Source: Hyphomicrobiales bacterium
GTDB taxonomy: Bacteria; Pseudomonadota; Alphaproteobacteria; Rhizobiales; Rhizobiaceae
Assembly (NCBI GenBank): GCA_900489925.1
Contig: UEHQ01000026.1
Span: 96,515 to 160,514 of the forward strand
Length of the DNA stretch: 64,000 nt
Direction: 5' to 3'
Made by a program: the position numbers and the translations under genes. Of this stretch, positions 1 through 8,935 are shown piece by piece (position 1 is the stretch's first letter; each line of letters starts with the position of its first letter). Below the pieces are notes generated by a model. That model had not been told where the DNA came from. It made no database searches and worked only from the letters and a program-made list of their open reading frames with translations.

Positions 1-737
1 GTGATCCTCGATATCTCGGCGTAGCTGACGTCCAGTGTTTCAGCCAGGACTTCAGCGGTATTCACCACATAGGACGGCTCGTTACGCTTGCCGCGCCAGC
101 GCTTCGGCGCCAGGTAAGGCGCGTCAGTTTCGACCAGCAGCCGATCGTGCGGGATGGTCTTGGCGATGTCGCGCAGATCCTGCGACTTCGGAAATGTCAG
201 GATGCCCGAGAAGGAAATGTAGCCGCCAAGCTCCACGCCAGTTCTTGCAAGCTCCGGACCGGCCGAGAAGCAATGCAGGATGAATGGGAACGCGCCCCTG
301 CCCGTTTCCTCGGTCAGGATCGCCGCCATGTCTTCATCCGCACTGCGGCTATGGATGACCAGCGGAAGCTTCGTCTCACGCGCTGCGGCGATGTGACGGC
401 GGAAGCCGGTCTTCTGATCCTCAGGTTTCTGCGTGTCGTAGAAGTAGTCGAGCCCCGCTTCGCCGATCGCGACAACCTTCTCGTGCGCATTGGCAAGGCG
501 CACGAGGTCTTCGGTCTGGATGTCGAGTTCTTCGTTTGCGCTGTTCGGATGCGTGCCGACGGAGCAGAACACCGACGGATACTTTTCGGTGATGGCCAGC
601 AGAGTGTCGAGTTTGCGGACCCGCGTGGAGATCGTCACCATCTGCTTGACGCCGGAATCGTGGGCACGCTTGACGATGTCGTCACGCTCCTCCTCGAAAT
701 CAGCGAAATCCAGATGGCAATGCGTATCGATCAGCAT
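1..737 (-). CDS. tatD: TatD family metal-dependent deoxyribonuclease (3' end outside window)
   Basis: The protein reads from an ATG at 737 and runs off the left edge after about 245 residues, so only the last few residues are missing. It opens with MLIDTHCHLDF, the metal-binding HxH signature of the TatD/YcfH hydrolase family. It also contains GEAGLDYFYD (metal-ligand Glu), an HSRSADED segment, HCFSAG and the late ETDAPYLAPKR motif, all diagnostic for TatD. Family members are cytoplasmic Mg-dependent 3'-5' exo/endonucleases linked to DNA repair and turnover. The start lies 7 nt after the metG stop codon, so the two are almost certainly co-transcribed, as in other Rhizobiaceae. Function is assigned from motifs; the physiological substrate is unknown. 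Confidence 0.93.
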   Translation of the reverse strand, partial: MLIDTHCHLDFADFEEERDDIVKRAHDSGVKQMVTISTRVRKLDTLLAITEKYPSVFCSVGTHPNSANEELDIQTEDLVRLANAHEKVVAIGEAGLDYFYDTQKPEDQKTGFRRHIAAARETKLPLVIHSRSADEDMAAILTEETGRGAFPFILHCFSAGPELARTGVELGGYISFSGILTFPKSQDLRDIAKTIPHDRLLVETDAPYLAPKRWRGKRNEPSYVVNTAEVLAETLDVSYAEISRI

Positions 738-744
738 GGTGGTC

Positions 745-2304
745 TCACGCCTCAGGTGCGACGTAACGCGGGAATACCGGCGTCGGCGCTTCGAGCGACG
801 TGCCCGGCACGAGCCGGCCCGCTTCACCAAGGGCTGCGAAGTCCCGCTTGTCGGCAGGTGCCGCGACGAGATTAAGCAGCTTGTCGGCGGATTCAGGCAC
901 GAATGGCTGCAACATGATCGCGATCTGACGGACAACCTCGGCTGTCACGTAGAGTACGGTGGCCATGCGCGCCGGGTCGGTCTTCTTCAATGCCCAGGGC
1001 TGCTGGCCGGCGAAGTAGCGGTCTGTCTCAGACACCACGGCGATAATCGACGCCAGTGCGCGATGGATCAGCTGCTTGTTCATGTCCTCGTGCGTCGAGG
1101 CGTGCAGGGCGTCGGCAGCGGCCAGCATTGCCTTGTCTTCGTCGGTCAGAGGACCGCATTCCGGGATCTTGCCGTCGCAATTCTTGACGATCATCGACAG
1201 AGAGCGGCTGGCGAGATTGCCGATGCCGTTCGCAAGATCCGAGTTGATGCGCGTGCCGATTGCCTCTTCGCTGTAGCTGCCGTCCTGGCCGAAGGAGACC
1301 TCGCGCAGGAAGAAGTAGCGCACCTGATCGAGACCGAAATGGTTCACCAGATTGACCGGATCGACGACGTTGCCAAGCGACTTCGACATCTTCTCACCCT
1401 TGTTGAGCAAGAAGCCGTGCGCGAAGACGCGCTTGGGCAGCGGCAGGTTCGCGGACATCAGGAAGGCCGGCCAGTAGACCGCGTGGAAGCGAATGATGTC
1501 CTTGCCGATGATGTGGACGTCCGCAGGCCAATACTTCGCCCGTGGGCCATTCTTGTCTTCGATATAGCCGGTCGCGGTGATGTAGTTGGTCAGGGCGTCG
1601 ACCCAGACATACATGACATGCTCGGGATCATTCGGAACCTTGATGCCCCAATCGAAGGTCGTACGCGAAATCGACAGATCCTTCAGGCCCGACTTTACGA
1701 ACGAGATGACTTCGTTGCGGCGCTCGGCCGGACCGATGAAATCGGGATTGGCTTCGTAGAGCGCGAGCAGCTTGTCCTGGTATTCGGAGAGCTTGAAAAA
1801 GTAGCTTGCTTCCTCAACCCACTCGACCGGCGTGCCCTGCGGCCCGTAGCGCACGCCATCGGCGCGCAGCTCGGTTTCGTTTTCCTGGTAGTAGGCTTCG
1901 TCGCGCACCGAGTACCAGCCGGCGTAGGAATCCTTGTAGATATCGCCGTTCTCGGCCATCAGGTTCCAGATATTGCGAGAGGTCTCGTGATGGCGCTCCT
2001 GCGTCGTGCGAATGAAATCATCATTCGACGCATTCAGCAGTTTCGCCATGGCCTGGAATTCGCCGGAGTTGCGGTCAGCGAGCTCTTGCGGGGTGATGCC
2101 TTCGGCCCGCGCCGTCTGCTGCATCTTCTGCCCGTGCTCGTCGGTGCCCGTCAGGAAGAACACATCCTTGCCGTCGAGCCGCTGGTAGCGTGCCATCGCA
2201 TCGGTCGCGATCAGTTCGTAGGCATGGCCGATATGCGGCTTGCCGTTGGGATAGGAAATCGCGGTGGTGATGTAGAAAGGAGTCTTGTCTGCCATGGCGG
2301 CCAT
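745..2304 (-). CDS. metG: Methionyl-tRNA synthetase
   Basis: A class I aminoacyl-tRNA synthetase that charges tRNA-Met with methionine in the cytoplasm. The HIGH signature lies at residues 24-27 (PNGKPHIGHAYE) and KMSKS at 305-309 (KGEKMSKSLGN). The 519-residue length, the absence of a cysteine zinc knuckle in the connective peptide, and the lack of a C-terminal tRNA-binding/dimerisation domain fit the short MetG type common in alphaproteobacteria. An alternative ATG at 2295 (MADKTPFYITT) matches homologue N-termini slightly better; neither start has a strong Shine-Dalgarno sequence. The gene is followed at once by tatD. A divergent TauE/SafE gene begins about 230 bp upstream, so metG probably has its own promoter here. 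Confidence 0.96.
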   Translation of the reverse strand: MAAMADKTPFYITTAISYPNGKPHIGHAYELIATDAMARYQRLDGKDVFFLTGTDEHGQKMQQTARAEGITPQELADRNSGEFQAMAKLLNASNDDFIRTTQERHHETSRNIWNLMAENGDIYKDSYAGWYSVRDEAYYQENETELRADGVRYGPQGTPVEWVEEASYFFKLSEYQDKLLALYEANPDFIGPAERRNEVISFVKSGLKDLSISRTTFDWGIKVPNDPEHVMYVWVDALTNYITATGYIEDKNGPRAKYWPADVHIIGKDIIRFHAVYWPAFLMSANLPLPKRVFAHGFLLNKGEKMSKSLGNVVDPVNLVNHFGLDQVRYFFLREVSFGQDGSYSEEAIGTRINSDLANGIGNLASRSLSMIVKNCDGKIPECGPLTDEDKAMLAAADALHASTHEDMNKQLIHRALASIIAVVSETDRYFAGQQPWALKKTDPARMATVLYVTAEVVRQIAIMLQPFVPESADKLLNLVAAPADKRDFAALGEAGRLVPGTSLEAPTPVFPRYVAPEA

Positions 2305-2531
2305 CGTATCCGTCTAACTCTATAAAAACGATCAGCCGCTCCTTAGCGCATGTGGCGGCGAAGCGAAACATTAAGTTTCGAAACAGTTGGCGGTTTCAGG
2401 GGCAGAGCCCCCGTGACCTTGACTCGCTTTTTCTCGCATTCTACGCAGAGGCAAAGAAGACAGGGTGACAGCAACGTGACACTTCAGGCATCCCTCAGCA
2501 ACGTTTCGCGCGCGAGCTCGAGGCTCACCGT

Positions 2532-3329
2532 TTGACCCTATCCAGCTTCGATCCGCTCTACTCGCTGTCCGGGCTCCTCGTGGGCGCCCTTGTCGGAATC
2601 ACCGGTGTCGGCGGCGGTTCGCTAATGACGCCGATCCTCGTATTGCTCTTCGGCGTACACCCCGCAACTGCCGTGGGCACTGATCTGCTTTATGCAGCCG
2701 TAACCAAGAGCGCGGGCACCGCCGTTCACGGCATACACGGCCGCATCAATTGGCGCGTGGTCGGCTGTCTGGCCGCCGGCAGCGTGCCGGCCGCGCTGCT
2801 GATGCTCTGGCTCATGGCGGGCGTTGATCGCAAGAGCATAGAAGTCGCGCATACGATCACCACCGCTCTTGGCTGGCTCCTTGTCATGACAGCATTCATG
2901 CTGGTGTTCCGGCGCCAGGTGCTGGACTTCGCCAAGCGCTCCATCGGCGACAGGCGCCCGATGCGCCCGGCAACGATCTCCATCCTCACCGTTTTGCTGG
3001 GGCTGGCGCTCGGCGTCCTTGTGACGCTCACTTCAGTCGGCGCAGGCGCCCTTGGCGTAACCGTCCTGCTGATCCTTTATCCGCGGCTGGACGTTCGCGA
3101 GATCGTCGGCTCCGATATCGTCCACGCCGTCCCGCTGACCTTGATCGGCGGCATGGGCTACTGGATGATCGGCGAGATCGACTGGGGCATGTTGCTGGCC
3201 CTGCTCCTTGGCTCAATCCCCGGCATTATCATCGGCAGCCTGGTCGCCCCGAAGCTCCACGAGCGCACGATCCGCATCGTGCTTGCTCTGACGCTCGCCG
3301 TCGTTGCCTGGAAACTGCTGACGAGCTGA
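2532..3329 (+). CDS. TauE/SafE family sulfite/anion exporter-like permease
   Basis: A 265-residue polytopic membrane protein with about eight hydrophobic segments. The opening glycine-rich stretch (VGALVGITGVGGGSLMTP) and its weaker repeat in the second half are typical of the TauE/SafE (DUF81) permease family. Characterised relatives export sulfite, sulfoacetate or other organosulfur anions; the substrate here cannot be read from sequence. The start is a TTG. It is the only plus-strand gene inside a minus-strand housekeeping block, lying between holB (convergent, 10 bp gap) and metG (divergent), so it looks like an insertion into an otherwise collinear cluster. Family call firm, substrate unknown. 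Confidence 0.88.
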   Translation: MTLSSFDPLYSLSGLLVGALVGITGVGGGSLMTPILVLLFGVHPATAVGTDLLYAAVTKSAGTAVHGIHGRINWRVVGCLAAGSVPAALLMLWLMAGVDRKSIEVAHTITTALGWLLVMTAFMLVFRRQVLDFAKRSIGDRRPMRPATISILTVLLGLALGVLVTLTSVGAGALGVTVLLILYPRLDVREIVGSDIVHAVPLTLIGGMGYWMIGEIDWGMLLALLLGSIPGIIIGSLVAPKLHERTIRIVLALTLAVVAWKLLTS

Positions 3330-3339
3330 TCTCGCCTGA

Positions 3340-4365
3340 TCAAGGACCAGGCTGCTTGATATCGCCGAGGATGCTCAGGATCGTCTGCTTGCGATCCAGA
3401 TTGTAGGCATCCGATACCGTCAGCCGCTCGATGATATCGGAATGGAGCCGCGACAGCCGCTCCGCGGCAGCCACCTGCCCCGCCATTGCGGCCGCTCGTG
3501 CCTTGCCCATCAGATCATCGCCGACATGGCCGGAGAAAAACTCGAAGATGGTGTCGCTCTCCTTGCCCGAGAGCGCATCGGCGAGGCGATGCATCGCCTT
3601 TCGAGCGGATGGTCCCTGTGACGACAGCACCTCATTGTAGGCCGCGATGATCTCGCCGCCACCGTAATTGACGAGCTTCAACGCCTCGCCGACACTGCCG
3701 TTCGCGGCGGCAAGGAGGTCGCTATCGTCGACTCGGACGCCGAGATGCGCAAGCGCAGCGCCAAGCGCCTGATCTCCGAGTGGTGACAGCTTCAACGGCA
3801 GGCAGCGGGACCGGATGGTGGGCAACAGCTTGCCCGGCGCGTGAGAAATCAACAGGAACAGCGCGCGCTTCGGCGGCTCCTCGAGGATTTTCAGGATGGC
3901 GTTGGCCGCGCTGCGGTTCATATCGTCCGCGGGATCGATGATGACGATGCGCCAATTTCCGGTACCCGAGGTCTGGGAAAAGAACTTGCCAGCGCGGCGC
4001 ACTTCATCGACCGTGATCGCCGACTTCTGCTTCCCGGTCTTTTCATCCACCGGTCGGGCAAGATGCAAGAGATTGTGCGAGGCGCCCGCGACGATCTGAC
4101 GGGTCACCGGCGAGCCCGGATCGGGGTCGGCCATCAGCTCAGGCGCGCCGGCCGGATCCGGATGCGACAAGACGTGATTTGCGAAACGAAACGCCAGCGT
4201 CGCCTTGCCGATCCCCGACGGCCCTTCGATCAATAGCGCATGATGGCTTTTGCCCGAGTGGTAGGATTGGGCGAGAAATGCAGCCGCATCTTCATGGCCG
4301 AAGAGCTTGGTGTTTTCCGCTGGCCAGATGGCGCCGTCGAGCAGACCGGGGCGTTCGTCACTCAT
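3340..4365 (-). CDS. holB: DNA polymerase III delta' subunit
   Basis: A 341-residue AAA+ clamp-loader subunit, start ATG at 4365 overlapping the tmk stop as ATGA. The P-loop region reads IEGPSGIGKATLAF; the last position is Ala where ATP-binding subunits have Thr/Ser, which fits the non-hydrolysing delta' role. The NAILKILEEPP segment and the SRC motif (TIRSRCLPL), which contacts the neighbouring subunit, are both present. Zinc-finger cysteines seen in gamma/tau are absent. The tmk-holB overlap is the standard arrangement in alphaproteobacteria and implies translational coupling. The upstream in-frame extension to 4644 is antisense-free but lies within tmk and is rejected. Confidence 0.93.
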   Translation of the reverse strand: MSDERPGLLDGAIWPAENTKLFGHEDAAAFLAQSYHSGKSHHALLIEGPSGIGKATLAFRFANHVLSHPDPAGAPELMADPDPGSPVTRQIVAGASHNLLHLARPVDEKTGKQKSAITVDEVRRAGKFFSQTSGTGNWRIVIIDPADDMNRSAANAILKILEEPPKRALFLLISHAPGKLLPTIRSRCLPLKLSPLGDQALGAALAHLGVRVDDSDLLAAANGSVGEALKLVNYGGGEIIAAYNEVLSSQGPSARKAMHRLADALSGKESDTIFEFFSGHVGDDLMGKARAAAMAGQVAAAERLSRLHSDIIERLTVSDAYNLDRKQTILSILGDIKQPGP

Positions 4366-5042
4366 GGCGACGCTTCCGTTGTCTTCGGCACTATTCCTGA
4401 TGCAAGGAGCTGGTCGACGATCGACAGGATATCGGCCGAGATGACGTCCTGGCTGCGCATCGCGTTGACTACGTGGCAGCGCTCGGGTTCGCGCGCGGCG
4501 ATATCGAGGAAAGCCTCGCGGCGCTTCTCGTGTGTCTCCAGCTCTTCCTTCTCGAACCGGTCGGGTGCCACATCTCCGGCTGCGCCGCGCTTCTGGGCGC
4601 GCTCCAGACCGGCACGTGCCGGCAGATCGAGGATCACCGTGCAATCGGGAACGACGCCGTTTACAGCCACCCGCTGCAGCGTCTCGACGAACTCCGGCTC
4701 GAGATTGCCGGTCACGCCCTGATAGACCCGGGACGAATCCATGAACCGATCGCAGAGAACGACCTCGCCGCGCAGCAGCGCCGGCCGTATCAGTTCCTCG
4801 ACGTGATCGTTACGCGCTGCCGCAAACAGGATTGCCTCCATTCGCGTGCCATAGGCCTCCGCGGCGCCTGACAGGAGCACGTGGCGCACGGCCTCCGCTC
4901 CGCGGGAGCCACCGGGTTCGCGAGTCAGCAGAACGGTATGTCCAGCCGCCCGAAGCGCTTCCGCCAGCAGGCGGATTTGCGTCGATTTACCAGCGCCCTC
5001 GCCGCCTTCAAATGTAACAAACAATCCAGTATGGAATGACAA
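4362..5042 (-). CDS. tmk: Thymidylate kinase (dTMP kinase)
   Basis: Phosphorylates dTMP to dTDP in the cytoplasm. The P-loop FEGGEGAGKST lies close to the N-terminus. It is followed by the TREPGGS dTMP-binding motif, the DRFMDSSRVYQG segment (the usual DR[YF]xDSSxAYQ) and a lid region rich in Arg. I place the start at a TTG at 5042, 8 nt downstream of an AGGA, giving 226 residues (family norm 205-230). The open frame continues to 5147, but that extension is not conserved-looking and lacks an RBS. It lies 126 bp downstream of the carboxypeptidase gene and overlaps holB by 4 nt. Confidence 0.92.
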   Translation of the reverse strand: MSFHTGLFVTFEGGEGAGKSTQIRLLAEALRAAGHTVLLTREPGGSRGAEAVRHVLLSGAAEAYGTRMEAILFAAARNDHVEELIRPALLRGEVVLCDRFMDSSRVYQGVTGNLEPEFVETLQRVAVNGVVPDCTVILDLPARAGLERAQKRGAAGDVAPDRFEKEELETHEKRREAFLDIAAREPERCHVVNAMRSQDVISADILSIVDQLLASGIVPKTTEASP

Positions 5043-5168
5043 TAATACGTTCCTGCATTTCGGCGCCGGTGCCGCCACTGCCGTACATCTAGCGGAAGAT
5101 GCCGACGAGCGGAACTGCTTGCGGGTCAACTCCGTGTGTTGCCCCACAATGAACAGAGAATATGGCGA

Positions 5169-6380
5169 TCACGTGGGCTCAGGCTTGTTCCAGAGCCAGG
5201 AGAAGAGCAGCGATTCACCGACTTCAAGCAGCGCATCGACGGCCCTGCTGCTGAGCGATCCGACCTCAACCGCGTTCTTCGTGTAGAGAGGAACCTCCCG
5301 CAGAAGTCGGCTGCCGGCAAAGATGCGAAGCGAGCCCACGGACTGGTCGGCGGCCACCGGCGCCATCAGGGGCCAGCGATAGACGATCCGCGCGGCCAGG
5401 CGATCGGGATTGTTGACCGGGATATAGACGCTGACCGGGGCCTTCGCGACAAGATCGACGTTGCGCTCGGCGCCACCATAGACACTGGCCGCACCGATGA
5501 CTTCCGTTTCGGCGAACAGCTGCCGGCTCTCGAACGAACCCAGCCCCCACTCGATGATGCGCTTGGCCTCTTCGGTTCGCTCCTTGTCGGATGCAATACC
5601 GCCGAGTGCCACGAACAGCCGGCGGTCGTTGCGCACGGCGGACGCGACGATGGAATATCCCTCTCCCTCGGCAAACCCGGTCGCAAGCCCGTCCACGCCC
5701 AGACCGAAGCCGAGCAGCGGATTGCGGTTCCGCTGGAAGATCTTGTTCCACTGGAAATCGGGCTGCGCGAAATAGGGATAGAAGTTCGGATAGGCCTGTT
5801 GGAGTTGAACGGCAAGCGTGACCATGTCGAACGCCGTCGTCTTGCTCTTCCCGTCAGGAAGGCCGGTCGAGTTACCAAAGAGCGAGTGCTGCATGCCGAG
5901 TGTCTTGGCCCTGCGGGTCATCGCTTCAGCAAAGGCCGGCTCGCCGCCGCTCATGCCTTCAGCAAGAATGATGCAGCTGTCATTGGCGCCTTGAATGGCG
6001 ATGCCCTTTGCCAGATCCTCAACGCGCACATTTGATTTCAGCGCCGCAAACATCGTCGCGGTGCGCGACGGTGCTCCACCGGTGCGCCAGGCATACTCGG
6101 AAACAGGATATTGCGTGTCGAGGGTGATCTGGTTTTTCGTCAGGGCATCGAAGACGAGTTCGACCGTCATCAGCTTGGCAAGCGACGCCGGCGAAAAGGT
6201 CTGGTGTTCGTTCTTGGCGAGAAGGACCGTGCCGGTCGATGCCTCGATCATGTAGGCCTGCGCTGCCTTTGTGCCGAAGGCCGGCGCCGGCTCATTGGCA
6301 GCCGGCGCGGCATTCGCGGCAACCGGCAACAAGAACGCACAAAGACGAAGCATACGCTTCAGCATCAACAACCCCACCAA
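5169..6380 (-). CDS. D-alanyl-D-alanine carboxypeptidase-like protein (PBP5/DacA family) with altered active-site motifs
   Basis: A 403-residue penicillin-binding-protein family member with an N-terminal signal peptide (MLRLCAFLLPVAANA), a peptidase S11 domain, a PBP5-type C-terminal beta domain and an amphipathic tail (ESLLFSWLWNK) likely to anchor it to the outer face of the inner membrane. The nucleophile motif SxxK is intact (PASLAKLMT). The other two catalytic motifs are unusual: where PBP5 has S-G-N there is G-A-N (IQGANDSC), and where KTG is expected the sequence reads VDGLATGF. The protein may be a low-activity or regulatory D,D-carboxypeptidase. The start could also be ATG 6365. It sits between rlpA and tmk, a conserved rhizobial order. 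Confidence 0.87.
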   Translation of the reverse strand: MVGLLMLKRMLRLCAFLLPVAANAAPAANEPAPAFGTKAAQAYMIEASTGTVLLAKNEHQTFSPASLAKLMTVELVFDALTKNQITLDTQYPVSEYAWRTGGAPSRTATMFAALKSNVRVEDLAKGIAIQGANDSCIILAEGMSGGEPAFAEAMTRRAKTLGMQHSLFGNSTGLPDGKSKTTAFDMVTLAVQLQQAYPNFYPYFAQPDFQWNKIFQRNRNPLLGFGLGVDGLATGFAEGEGYSIVASAVRNDRRLFVALGGIASDKERTEEAKRIIEWGLGSFESRQLFAETEVIGAASVYGGAERNVDLVAKAPVSVYIPVNNPDRLAARIVYRWPLMAPVAADQSVGSLRIFAGSRLLREVPLYTKNAVEVGSLSSRAVDALLEVGESLLFSWLWNKPEPT

Positions 6381-6446
6381 TCAGGCAACCTTGCCCATGG
6401 GAGACGACATAAACGGCGTTCAACCGCCGCACTATTGGCGCCAGCG

Positions 6447-7502
6447 TTACCGCTTCTGGCGCTTGAACGAAGCGAGGATCGAATCCTGCGTGAGCCCGTC
6501 GTTACGCACCATGACGGCATCGAAAGCCAGTGGAACCGTGACGGTCTTGATCTCTTCCTGATAGCCCATCGCCATGCCGCCACCATAGGGCCGCTCATAA
6601 GGAACGGGGCCGATATCGGGGAGAACAACCATCTGCTCGTACGACTGCGACGCACCGGTCGAGAAAGGCGACGCCATCGGCGTCGGTACTGCATTGTACT
6701 TCGCGCTCGGCGTCGAACCGGCATATGAGGTGGCCGACATCGGCACAGGAACGGACGCCGGCGCGGGCGCGTAGCCGCCAAATGTCTGGATCTCGTCGGC
6801 AGTTATGCGCTTGCTGTTGGAGGCAACCATGACGCCGCTTGCGATCTGCCCTTCACCGGGATTGATGCCCGGGATACGGCTACCCTTGGGCACATAGGAG
6901 GCCATCAGATATGGCATGTCGTGGCCGTCCATGCGGGCGCGACCGACATACTGTACGCGCACATTGCCCGTGCCGCTGTGCTGCAGATCGAGCATATCGG
7001 CCGTCTTGTTCGACAGGTCGATGATACGGCCCTCATGATAAGGCCCACGATCGTTGACACGCACGATAACGGACGAGCCGTTCTCGACGTTCGTTACACG
7101 GGCATAGCTTGGAAGCGGGAATGTTGGATGAGCGGCAGACAGGTGCATCTGGTCATAGACTTCGCCATTGGCGGTCAACCGGCCATGAAACGCCGAGCCA
7201 TACCAGGAAGCGATACCGACCTTATTGTAGGAGAAATCCTCTTTGGGGTAATACATTTTACCCTTGACCGTGTAGGGGTTGCCGACCATGTAGCGGCCGC
7301 CACCCTTGGGGATATTGTCGCCTGTCGCGACCCGCGGGCTCGCCTTGACGCCATATTCCTTCTCGGAGAAATACTCTTTGCCGTGCTTAGGCTTGGTCGG
7401 CGTAGGCGCCGTACCACATGCCGTAACCGTTGCACAGATCAGCGACAGCCCTACCCATCGCATTCCGGTCGCAAATGACATCGCCCCGCCGTCTCGCCTC
7501 AT
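6447..7502 (-). CDS. rlpA: RlpA-like septal/rare lipoprotein A, murein hydrolase family
   Basis: The central double-psi beta-barrel is clear: GIASWYGSAFHGRLTANGEVYD, then HLSAAHPTFPLPSYARVTN and VIVRVNDRGPYHEGRIIDLS. In RlpA proteins this fold cleaves peptide-free (denuded) glycan strands at septa. The N-terminus carries a lipoprotein signal ending in a lipobox, VTACG, so the mature protein should be lipid-anchored in the outer membrane. The C-terminal third is Pro/Ser/Ala-rich with no visible SPOR domain, unlike E. coli RlpA. The start is uncertain: ATG 7502 (MRRDGG) and ATG 7481 (MSFATG) are both plausible, while the open frame reaches a TTG at 7556. It is transcribed ahead of the carboxypeptidase gene. 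Confidence 0.88.
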   Translation of the reverse strand: MRRDGGAMSFATGMRWVGLSLICATVTACGTAPTPTKPKHGKEYFSEKEYGVKASPRVATGDNIPKGGGRYMVGNPYTVKGKMYYPKEDFSYNKVGIASWYGSAFHGRLTANGEVYDQMHLSAAHPTFPLPSYARVTNVENGSSVIVRVNDRGPYHEGRIIDLSNKTADMLDLQHSGTGNVRVQYVGRARMDGHDMPYLMASYVPKGSRIPGINPGEGQIASGVMVASNSKRITADEIQTFGGYAPAPASVPVPMSATSYAGSTPSAKYNAVPTPMASPFSTGASQSYEQMVVLPDIGPVPYERPYGGGMAMGYQEEIKTVTVPLAFDAVMVRNDGLTQDSILASFKRQKR

Positions 7503-7725
7503 ATGTCCCACGCCGCTCAAGACCGTTATGGTTAAGAAATCCGCCCTTGCGGGCAAGACACCCCTAGTTCCATCAACCTAACGAGACTTTAATCATGATG
7601 CGTTCGTGGCAAATTTGCGAAGACTTTCGCCGAGATAGAGACAATTCTAATTAACATGGTTAATAAAGCGCTAATTTAACGATCTGTAACGGCACGTCCC
7701 GACATGATACGCGAGCACGCATTGT

Positions 7726-7754
7726 CTCTCGGGGAGCAGCAACTCCCCTGAGAG
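7726..7754. terminator. Strong hairpin without T-tract downstream of the 7825-8187 gene
   Basis: GGGGAG (7731-7736) pairs with CTCCCC (7743-7748) around a CAGCAA loop, and the stem is extended by CTCTC/GAGAG with one bulged T. No clear run of T follows on either strand, so it may be a weak or Rho-assisted terminator, or a structured 3' end between two minus-strand transcription units. Confidence 0.4.
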
Positions 7755-7824
7755 CAGCGACCAAAAGCTACGGATATGTCAGCCGATCTCTTAGCCGCGT
7801 GAGACGCCGGTGATGTTTTCCGCT

Positions 7825-8187
7825 TTACGGCTTCAAATAATGCGCTTGGCCGGATTCCCGCAACTGATCGAGCGTCTTGCCCAGGCAATTTCCACCGTCT
7901 GATCCACCAACCGCTTTCGCATGACCGTCAAGGGAAATCGTACCGGCAAGGCGTTCCGACGCGACATAGGTCGCCAGTCCTTCAGGCGTAATTCTTGACA
8001 GATAGTAAGCGTGGAACATGCCTTTGTATTCACAGCCAATCACAAAGGGAAACTTATCGAACTGATTGTCGGCAGCGTCTGACGCCGCGACCGACGTTAG
8101 ATGCAGGGAGGCGCAGGCAACGATCAAAAGTCCGGTGCGCATGACCGGAGCAGCATGCAGCATTTTCCAAATCGACGGGTATGCCAT
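7825..8187 (-). CDS. Small secreted hypothetical protein
   Basis: About 120 residues with a hydrophobic N-terminal segment (MRTGLLIVACASLHLTSVAAS) that looks like a Sec signal peptide. The mature part contains two cysteines (IGCEYKG and GGNCLGK) that could form a disulfide in the periplasm. I choose ATG 8187 because GAGGGAG lies 9 nt upstream; a TTG at 8205 and an ATG at 8142 are alternatives, the last giving the most compact signal peptide. I do not recognise the family. It is isolated: the potassium-channel gene on the same strand starts well upstream. Confidence 0.6.
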   Translation of the reverse strand: MAYPSIWKMLHAAPVMRTGLLIVACASLHLTSVAASDAADNQFDKFPFVIGCEYKGMFHAYYLSRITPEGLATYVASERLAGTISLDGHAKAVGGSDGGNCLGKTLDQLRESGQAHYLKP

Positions 8188-8383
8188 TATCCAAGACTCC
8201 CTCAACTTTTCGATGAATTAAATGCCTATCCAATGCACCTGCTGGGTGGGCCGTGTGGATGTGAGGCAACGCTCCATATCGGCCAAAAACATCACCGGAA
8301 CCACGCGTGAACCACCGCTTTAACAACAATAACGGAAACCTCTACGCGAACAAGTCATCGACCGTCGACCAAAATCGGCATCG

Positions 8384-8824
8384 CTACCGACCGTCCGGGG
8401 CGGTGGGACCCTCTGGAAACCACAACAGGCCTGAGAGCTTGAAGAGGAAGGCGGTCGTCCAGCCGAACAGAAGTATGCCGTTGACGCCTTCCAGAGCGCT
8501 CGCAATCCTCCAATGGCCTGACAGCGTTACATCGCCGTAGCCGATGGTGGCGAAGGTAACAGCTGAGAAATAGATTGCCTCCTCGATGCTATCCAATGCG
8601 CCGATCAACCAATAGGCCAGCGCCCAGAGCATGATTTCGATGAAGTGAGCGATGACAAAGCCGACAACGAACACATATGTGAAACCAAGCCGGGCACCAC
8701 TGGAAAGGCTCGCAGCCCTGCTGAGCGGCCCGAGGCTAAAGCCGTAGAGAACTATCACTGCAAGGCCATGAACGATGATCGTGCCGAGCAAAAGGCTGGC
8801 AGCTATCAGAACGACAAGGATCAT
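8384..8824 (-). CDS. Two-TM potassium channel (Ion_trans_2 family)
   Basis: A ~146-residue membrane protein with the potassium selectivity filter TFATIGYGD in a pore loop. Long hydrophobic segments lie at the start (ILVVLIAASLLLGTIIVHG), in the middle (FTYVFVVGFVIAHFIEIMLW) and at the end (GILLFGWTTAFLFKL). No RCK/TrkA or cyclic-nucleotide domain follows, so gating must come from elsewhere, perhaps membrane stretch or pH. Start ATG 8824 is preceded by GGAGG at 8 nt; a GTG at 8833 is the longer alternative. The gene is divergent from the winged-helix/TPR gene at 8936, with an AT-rich 110-bp shared upstream region. Confidence 0.88.
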   Translation of the reverse strand: MILVVLIAASLLLGTIIVHGLAVIVLYGFSLGPLSRAASLSSGARLGFTYVFVVGFVIAHFIEIMLWALAYWLIGALDSIEEAIYFSAVTFATIGYGDVTLSGHWRIASALEGVNGILLFGWTTAFLFKLSGLLWFPEGPTAPDGR

Positions 8825-8935
8825 CGCGATCACCTCCCCGAACTCATATCAGTTGCGGCCTATGGTTGTTATTGCAATAAAACCGATATATAACAATAGC
8901 AAATTAGGAATGCTTAATTCTATGCCGAGGGAGCC

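Noticed and set aside
490..2325. 611-residue plus-strand open frame
   Set aside because: Antisense shadow of metG and tatD, with no recognisable domain.
4366..4644. Upstream extension of the holB frame
   Set aside because: Lies within tmk in another frame; the ATGA overlap at 4365-4362 marks the real start.
7557..7824. Second copy of the tRNA-Ser 3' end as the left attachment site
   Set aside because: Read through this gap and the 41.7-kb junction for the T-arm/acceptor sequence; no match found.
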